The position numbers and the translations under genes are program-made. The notes below the pieces were generated by a model. It did no database searches. It worked only from the letters and a program-made list of their open reading frames with translations, and was not told the DNA's origin. A stretch of 11,389 bases of DNA from positions 1 through 11,389 of the forward strand of contig JAAAUF010001139.1 of assembly GCA_015499985.1 (NCBI GenBank). Reading direction: 5' to 3'. The stretch comes from Haplosporangium gracile. Taxonomy: Eukaryota > Mortierellomycota > Mortierellomycetes > Mortierellales > Mortierellaceae. Positions 7,518-11,389 of this stretch are shown here, in pieces (within the stretch, counting starts at the first letter, position 1; each line of letters starts with the position of its first letter).

Positions 7518-9754
7518 TCAGGCCTCCACTGTTTCCTTGCTGCGCTTGGCTTCCTTCAACTCCATGGTCTGTTTACCCTTGCGTTTAACCACCTTCGCTT
7601 TGGACTGAATATCCAGTGCCACGTTTCGAAGAGGTGTGGCCAGTGTCGGGAACGGATTGTTGTCTCCCATAGGTTCCAGTCGCTTTTGCTTCAAGCGCGT
7701 GCTGGTAATCAGGACTAATAACCGAATTTGGAACATCCTGAAAAAAAACGTTTGATCCAGCAATCTAAGCTCGGACAAGCAAGTTGGCATCATAAGGTCC
7801 GAGATCCTTGCATGGACAAAGGTGTTGGTAATCTTTGCACCAAGGAAAACACTACGTCAGGGCCGACCGATCGGAAGCTTATGAGTGGCAGATCCTCTTT
7901 CAGGACCCGAAGAAGTTCATCAAGACTATCTTTGGTAAAGATCGCAATCCGAAGAGTATCGGCGTTCCTGGACAGTGTCGAGGGGTGCATACCCTTTAGC
8001 TCTCCGTAATAGGCCTCATAACCTTCCTCCGTACGGCCCACGATATCTGGCTGTCTAGCTTGCCCATCCTGATTCAAGGCAGCTTTCCTGTTCTCGCTCG
8101 CAGTCGATGCAGAGTTAAGACTGTGAAAAAGAAATGGCGATAATTAGATCAAAAGGCTATCGACGCATGCTATCAAATGGTATATCGACAATCAGATGGG
8201 GGACATTACCATTTGAATTGAATATGACCTTGAACGCCCATAAACTCACGTAAAATCGGCACGATTACTGACGACATGACATCACTCTCACTTTCAAGCT
8301 TGCTCCACGTATTGAAGTGCCGAACCACATACAAAGCCACGAACAAGACAGGTAATATGTCGTTTTGTTGGCATGTGCTGTAAGATTCCATTATCAGGTT
8401 AATAACTGGCCCTATATCGACTTCAACTTTGTCAGTATCTCCAAGCTCCTTAGAGAGGCAGCTCAATAGGTTCATTGATCTCCACTTCTACATAGTCGAA
8501 CCAAAGAAATGAAGCTATTAGTTTTTATCATTGCACATTAGCTCAAAACAAAAAACACAACCACAACGACAAACCTGCACCCAGGTGCCCCAGAGCGCCG
8601 CTGCTTCGACGGATCGCTTTAAATCCTTCTCTTGTAGATCCCTGCTATAGAACCGATGGAGAATTTCATTGGTGCTAACCGACATCCCGGCGGCTTCGAA
8701 GCCAGCATGCTTTTCATCGAAATGCAGGACACCAGAGAGTAGACTAGATTGACAAATATCATGCCGATAAGTTTGTATAGTTTTGTTTGAATGTAGATCA
8801 TATTTCCCTGGAGCAAAAAAAGAACTTACGCAATCTCATCAACTTGCTTGTAATTCAAAGACGTCTTCTTCTTGATCTTGTTGTAGGCCTCTGTCACCTG
8901 AGGTCCCCAGTCTTTGGTCAGCGGGAGACTGAATGTGAATGCGGGTAGCCGTTGAATCCAGGACATATCTCCGGTTTCAGTTGCCGCTACTGGTCCATCG
9001 AAAGTGTTACTGGGAGGTCGTCCATCCGCTTTTGCCTTTTTATCGCTAAACGCCTCCTCGTGATCGTCCAAAACATTGATAGCAGCTCCTCCACCGGCGA
9101 CCTCATCTTGTTCTCGTTCATTGTCATCGCTATTGGCATCAAAGAGCGAACGGTGAGGAGGTGACAGTGTTGGTGATGATGACCCCGATCCTTGGTCATG
9201 TAGCGGGGTGCGAACAGCTAAAAATGATGGTATCAATGGTCCTATTCGGTAGTCAGTCATGCAAGTATCGAATATAAAGAACATCGTGAGAAACATGGCC
9301 ATGCACTATGCAGTGACGATCATTAATTATTGTGCTTTGGCAACATACCTTCCGAGCCTAGGATCCTCCCTTCAAAATTGGATAATGTAGCTGTTATCGT
9401 TGAACCAACCGTGTTATGCCTGATTTTTTCAATCGTATCTAAGATGTTTATTTTGCATGCCGATAGGTTAGCGATCAAATGCAATAAAAATGAATCGTTC
9501 TTACCTGACGTATACTGCACAATGGAGTTGTTCACGATGTTACTGGCCGAAGTGCGTGAAATACTGACTGTGATTTGTAGTAAATGCTCGTCGTATTCGT
9601 GTCTTAGTTGCTTGAGATTGATGACATACTGTAGAGCAGACTTATCGCCACTTTGCCTTTGTCTGCCAAGATAGGCAGCAAAACATGAGTATTGTTTCTC
9701 GAAGTCGAGATGGTTGTGGTTGTCATCGATAAGATAGGCTTTGAATGATTTCAT
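7518..9754 (-). CDS. Six-exon gene, PD-(D/E)XK nuclease-like C-terminal domain, with an apparent frameshift
   Basis: Exons consistent in splice sites and phase: 9754-9505, 9438-9349, 9217-8830, 8743-8575, 8487-8210 and 8120-7518, giving a protein of about 590 residues. The N-terminal part (KQYSCFAAYLGRQRQ region) is unknown. Exon 3 encodes an acidic, Ser/Gly-rich linker, then SWIQRLPAFTFSLPL, and exons 4-5 a mainly helical region. Exon 6 holds PD at about residue 416, then YYGELKG with Glu432 and Lys434, followed by a helix (DTLRIAIFTKDSLDEL) and a strand (ISFRSVGPDVVF). PD, then E-x-K after a hairpin, is the PD-(D/E)XK nuclease signature, so DNA cleavage in the nucleus is a plausible but unproven role. 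A Lys/Arg-rich tail could be a nuclear localisation signal. An A4 run at 7846-7849 breaks the frame: the coherent reading continues one frame over (FLGAKI, then the FFFRMFQ region) to the stop at 7518. The true 5' end may lie further upstream. Confidence 0.65.
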
Positions 9755-9855
9755 CTGGATTCATCTCACAAGGCAATGAACAAATGTCAGTAAGGTAATC
9801 GCATTCCAAAAAGAGTAATAACACAATTAAAAATGACTCCCCTCTTCGTCTGCAC

Positions 9856-9917
9856 CTGTGAGGCATCAGATGAATGACAGTGAGCATAACCAGGTGCGAA
9901 GGATTCCTGGACAGCGG
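9856..9917 (-). other. Candidate additional upstream exon of the nuclease-like gene
   Basis: A 62-nt segment bounded by TTTCAG (acceptor) and GTGCAG (donor) reads AVQESFAPGYAHCHSSDASQ without a stop. It joins in phase to the ATG-bearing exon at 9754, which is itself preceded by an acceptor-like CCAG and a CTGAC branch-like motif. A further candidate exon ends at 10053 with a strong GTATGT donor (...WKVLSPHAQ) and joins this one in phase. If used, 9754 is an internal Met and the gene begins in or beyond the minisatellite region. Confidence 0.45.
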
Positions 9918-10120
9918 CTGAAAGGCAATCACCCGTATGAAAGAAAGAAAAAACGCTGTCAATCCACCCCCACAGGCACGATAAGAGCATAGAAAAAGAT
10001 TCAAATAAAAAACATGACACCAACAAATGTACTGCATGCCCATATGACATACCTTGAGCGTGCGGAGACAGGACTTTCCAGGCGAAAAAGGGGTGTGATG
10101 ATGAGTGTGATGATGAAAAT

Positions 10121-10512
10121 GGCGAAGGCGTAGGAGTGGTGGCAAGGGTAAGAGATGAAAGTGTGGGAGTGGTGGCAACGGTGAGAGATAAAAGTGTGGG
10201 AGTGGTGGCAACGGTGGGTGAGGAATGAAAAGAAAGGCGTGGGAGCGGTGGCAAAAGTGATGAAGGTGTGGGAGTGATAACAAAGACAAGAGAGTAAGAG
10301 TGGTGTGTGATGAAGAGAAGGGCGTGGGGGCGGTGGCAAAGGCGACGAAAACGTGAGAGTGGTGGCAAAGGCGATGAAGGCGTGGGAGTGATAACAAAGA
10401 CAAGAGAGTAAGAGTGGTGTGTGATAAGGAGAAGGGCGTGGGAGTGAAGGCAAAAGCGATGAAGGCGTGAGAGTGGTGGCAAAAGTGGCAAGGGCGTGGG
10501 AGTGGTGATGAG
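10121..10512 (+). repeat. Minisatellite arm 1 (GTGGGAGTGGTGGC core)
   Basis: Purine-rich plus strand. The core GTGGGAGTGGTGGC recurs, followed by AAAGGCGATGAAGGC-like filler; simple units are about 32-33 bp near 10157-10220. A higher-order duplication of 114 bp is visible at 10261-10374 and 10375-about 10488 (GGAGTGATAACAAAGACAAG in both). The minus strand is open in all three frames over much of this stretch and would encode Pro/Ser/Thr/His/Leu-rich repeats, an effect of the repeat composition. Confidence 0.85.
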
Positions 10513-10631
10513 AAGGAAGAGGTGTTAATGAAAAAGGAGGGTGATGGAGCGTCAGCTGTGACGCCATCGTCTTTATTTTCTTGTTAAATAGGAAGTAACG
10601 GGCGAATTGCCACGCTTTTCTCAGCCAGCTT

Positions 10632-10765
10632 TGCCACCACTCCGTTGCTTTTCTTTACTTCTACTCTCACGCCTTCTTCTCACCACACGCCCTATGCCAC
10701 CACTCCCACGCCTCCCCGTTCTTTTCCTTTGCCGCCACTCCCACATTGCGTTCGTCACCACCTCC
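10632..10765 (-). repeat. Minisatellite arm 2, inverted relative to arm 1
   Basis: The plus strand here carries GCCACCACTCC and GCCACCACTCCCACGCC, the reverse complement of the core of arm 1. The arms are separated by about 120 bp of non-repeat sequence and sit between two divergently transcribed genes. Confidence 0.75.
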
Positions 10766-10896
10766 TTCTTTCATCCCTTGCCTTCCTCTTTCGATTCTTT
10801 TCCTCCTTTCCCTTCCTTTTTTCTTTTCTCTTTGCTTTCTTTTCATTCCTCTCCATCTCTTACACCTTTCCCCTTCTTTCTTTCTCCTTTCTTTTC
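10760..10896 (+). promoter_or_regulatory. Polypyrimidine tract upstream of the CRN gene
   Basis: Nearly 140 bases of almost pure C and T end about 20 bp before the CRN start codon. CT-rich blocks directly upstream of start sites are common in fungal promoters and leaders. The frames running through it (10607-10954, 10645-10902) are Phe/Ser/Leu/Pro-rich composition effects and not genes. Confidence 0.5.
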
Positions 10897-10916
10897 ATTT
10901 GATGCTTCGCAACACC

Positions 10917-11389
10917 ATGGACAACAACCCTCTGACCCTGTTCTGTCTTGTTGATGGCGAGGGCACGTCCAACGCGTTTTCTGTCAAGATTTCCTCAACA
11001 GACACTGTCGATGACCTCAAAGAACACATCAAGACCAAGAAGTCACCCGAGTTCGACGACATCGCCGCAGACAAGCTCACTCTCTGGCGCGTCTCCATCT
11101 AAGTTGTCTCGGCCAACAAGCACAAGCCGATCCTCTTGAACGAGATTGATTCCCCAACCGAGCTTGACCCGACAGACGACCTCTCTGGTGTCTTTGAAGA
11201 AACACCGCCCAAGAAAACGATCCACGTCGTTGTCCAGCGACCTCCTCCAGGTAATGCAAACGCGCTTTGCTCTCATTCGTACATTGCGCATGAGCTTGTT
11301 TCTTTGTACTAACCTTATTTCACCTCTCCAATTTCATGTCATAGTCCATGCACCTGTCCCTTCTCGAGCCTTGACTCCCCTCCCTGGCT
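10917..11389 (+). pseudogene. Crinkler (CRN)-type effector gene, header region, in-frame stop, runs off the window
   Basis: The predicted protein starts MDNNPLTLFCLVDGE and continues through a ubiquitin-like header with KLTLWRVSI at about residues 53-61. This is the N-terminal domain of CRN-class proteins, where it precedes a variable C-terminal effector domain. An in-frame TAA at 11100-11102 would end translation after 61 residues. The same frame stays clearly CRN-like beyond it (DDLSGVF, then PPKKTIHVVVQRPPP) up to a GTAATG donor at 11251. The intron 11251-11344 has TACTAAC at 11307-11313 and a CATAG acceptor, and exon 2 continues in phase past the window edge. The ATG at 10917 has a better context (ACCATGG) than the in-frame ATG at 10902. 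Either a nonsense mutation has silenced the gene or a sequence error is present. The C-terminal domain is not in the window. Confidence 0.85.

Noticed and set aside
7410..8009. Two plus-strand frames of about 100 codons
   Set aside because: Antisense to exon 6 and the 3' end of the nuclease-like gene.
9330..9674. 114-codon plus-strand frame
   Set aside because: Antisense to exons 1-2 of the nuclease-like gene.
10321..10345. G-quadruplex
   Set aside because: Only one tract is longer than three G and the others are GG, so any quadruplex would be weak; composition of the minisatellite explains it.
11043..11291. 82-codon and 60-codon minus-strand frames
   Set aside because: Antisense shadows of the CRN header exon.

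Overview
The window looks like accessory, repeat-rich DNA from a filamentous fungus, most likely Mortierellaceae (Mortierellomycotina). The evidence is: short introns (about 66-135 nt) with GTAAGT/GTATGT donors and TACTAAC-like branch points, a Crinkler (CRN) header of the LTLFCLVDGE...LWRVSI type, an F-box N-terminus of the type expanded in Mortierella, and CT-rich promoter blocks. The placement rests on recognising protein families; no search was run.

Layout. 1-520: intergenic DNA with degenerate GGGCAAC-containing repeats. 516-3600: a decayed hAT-superfamily DNA transposon on the minus strand (BED finger, DDE core, hAT dimerisation tail). It carries five in-frame stops and two frameshifts, and its ends are dense in GGTCAA/GGTTAA motifs. 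3770-4036: the 5' fragment of an F-box gene (minus). 4174-4646: a non-coding MITE-like element with inverted repeats of about 90 bp. 5051-5731: an intact gene (minus) for a 226-residue secreted protein with ten cysteines, with a TATA box and a 5'UTR intron. 6100-7076: a 13-bp minisatellite and two diverged copies of a repeat module. 7518-9754, perhaps starting further upstream: a six-exon minus-strand gene for a large protein with a PD-(D/E)XK nuclease-like signature near its C-terminus, broken by an apparent one-base loss in a homopolymer. 10100-10765: two minisatellite arms in opposite orientation. 10917 to the window end: a CRN-type effector header gene (plus) with an in-frame TAA, running off the edge.

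How the parts relate. The nuclease-like gene and the CRN gene are divergent and share the minisatellite-filled intergenic region. CRN-class effectors elsewhere combine a ubiquitin-like header with nuclease-like C-terminal modules. A header gene beside a separate nuclease-like gene is therefore the most suggestive arrangement here, but a functional link is inference. The secreted cysteine-rich protein is the best candidate for an intact, expressed gene. Differences between repeat copies are almost all transitions, and most transposase stops are explicable by single transitions. This suggests deamination-type decay of repeats.
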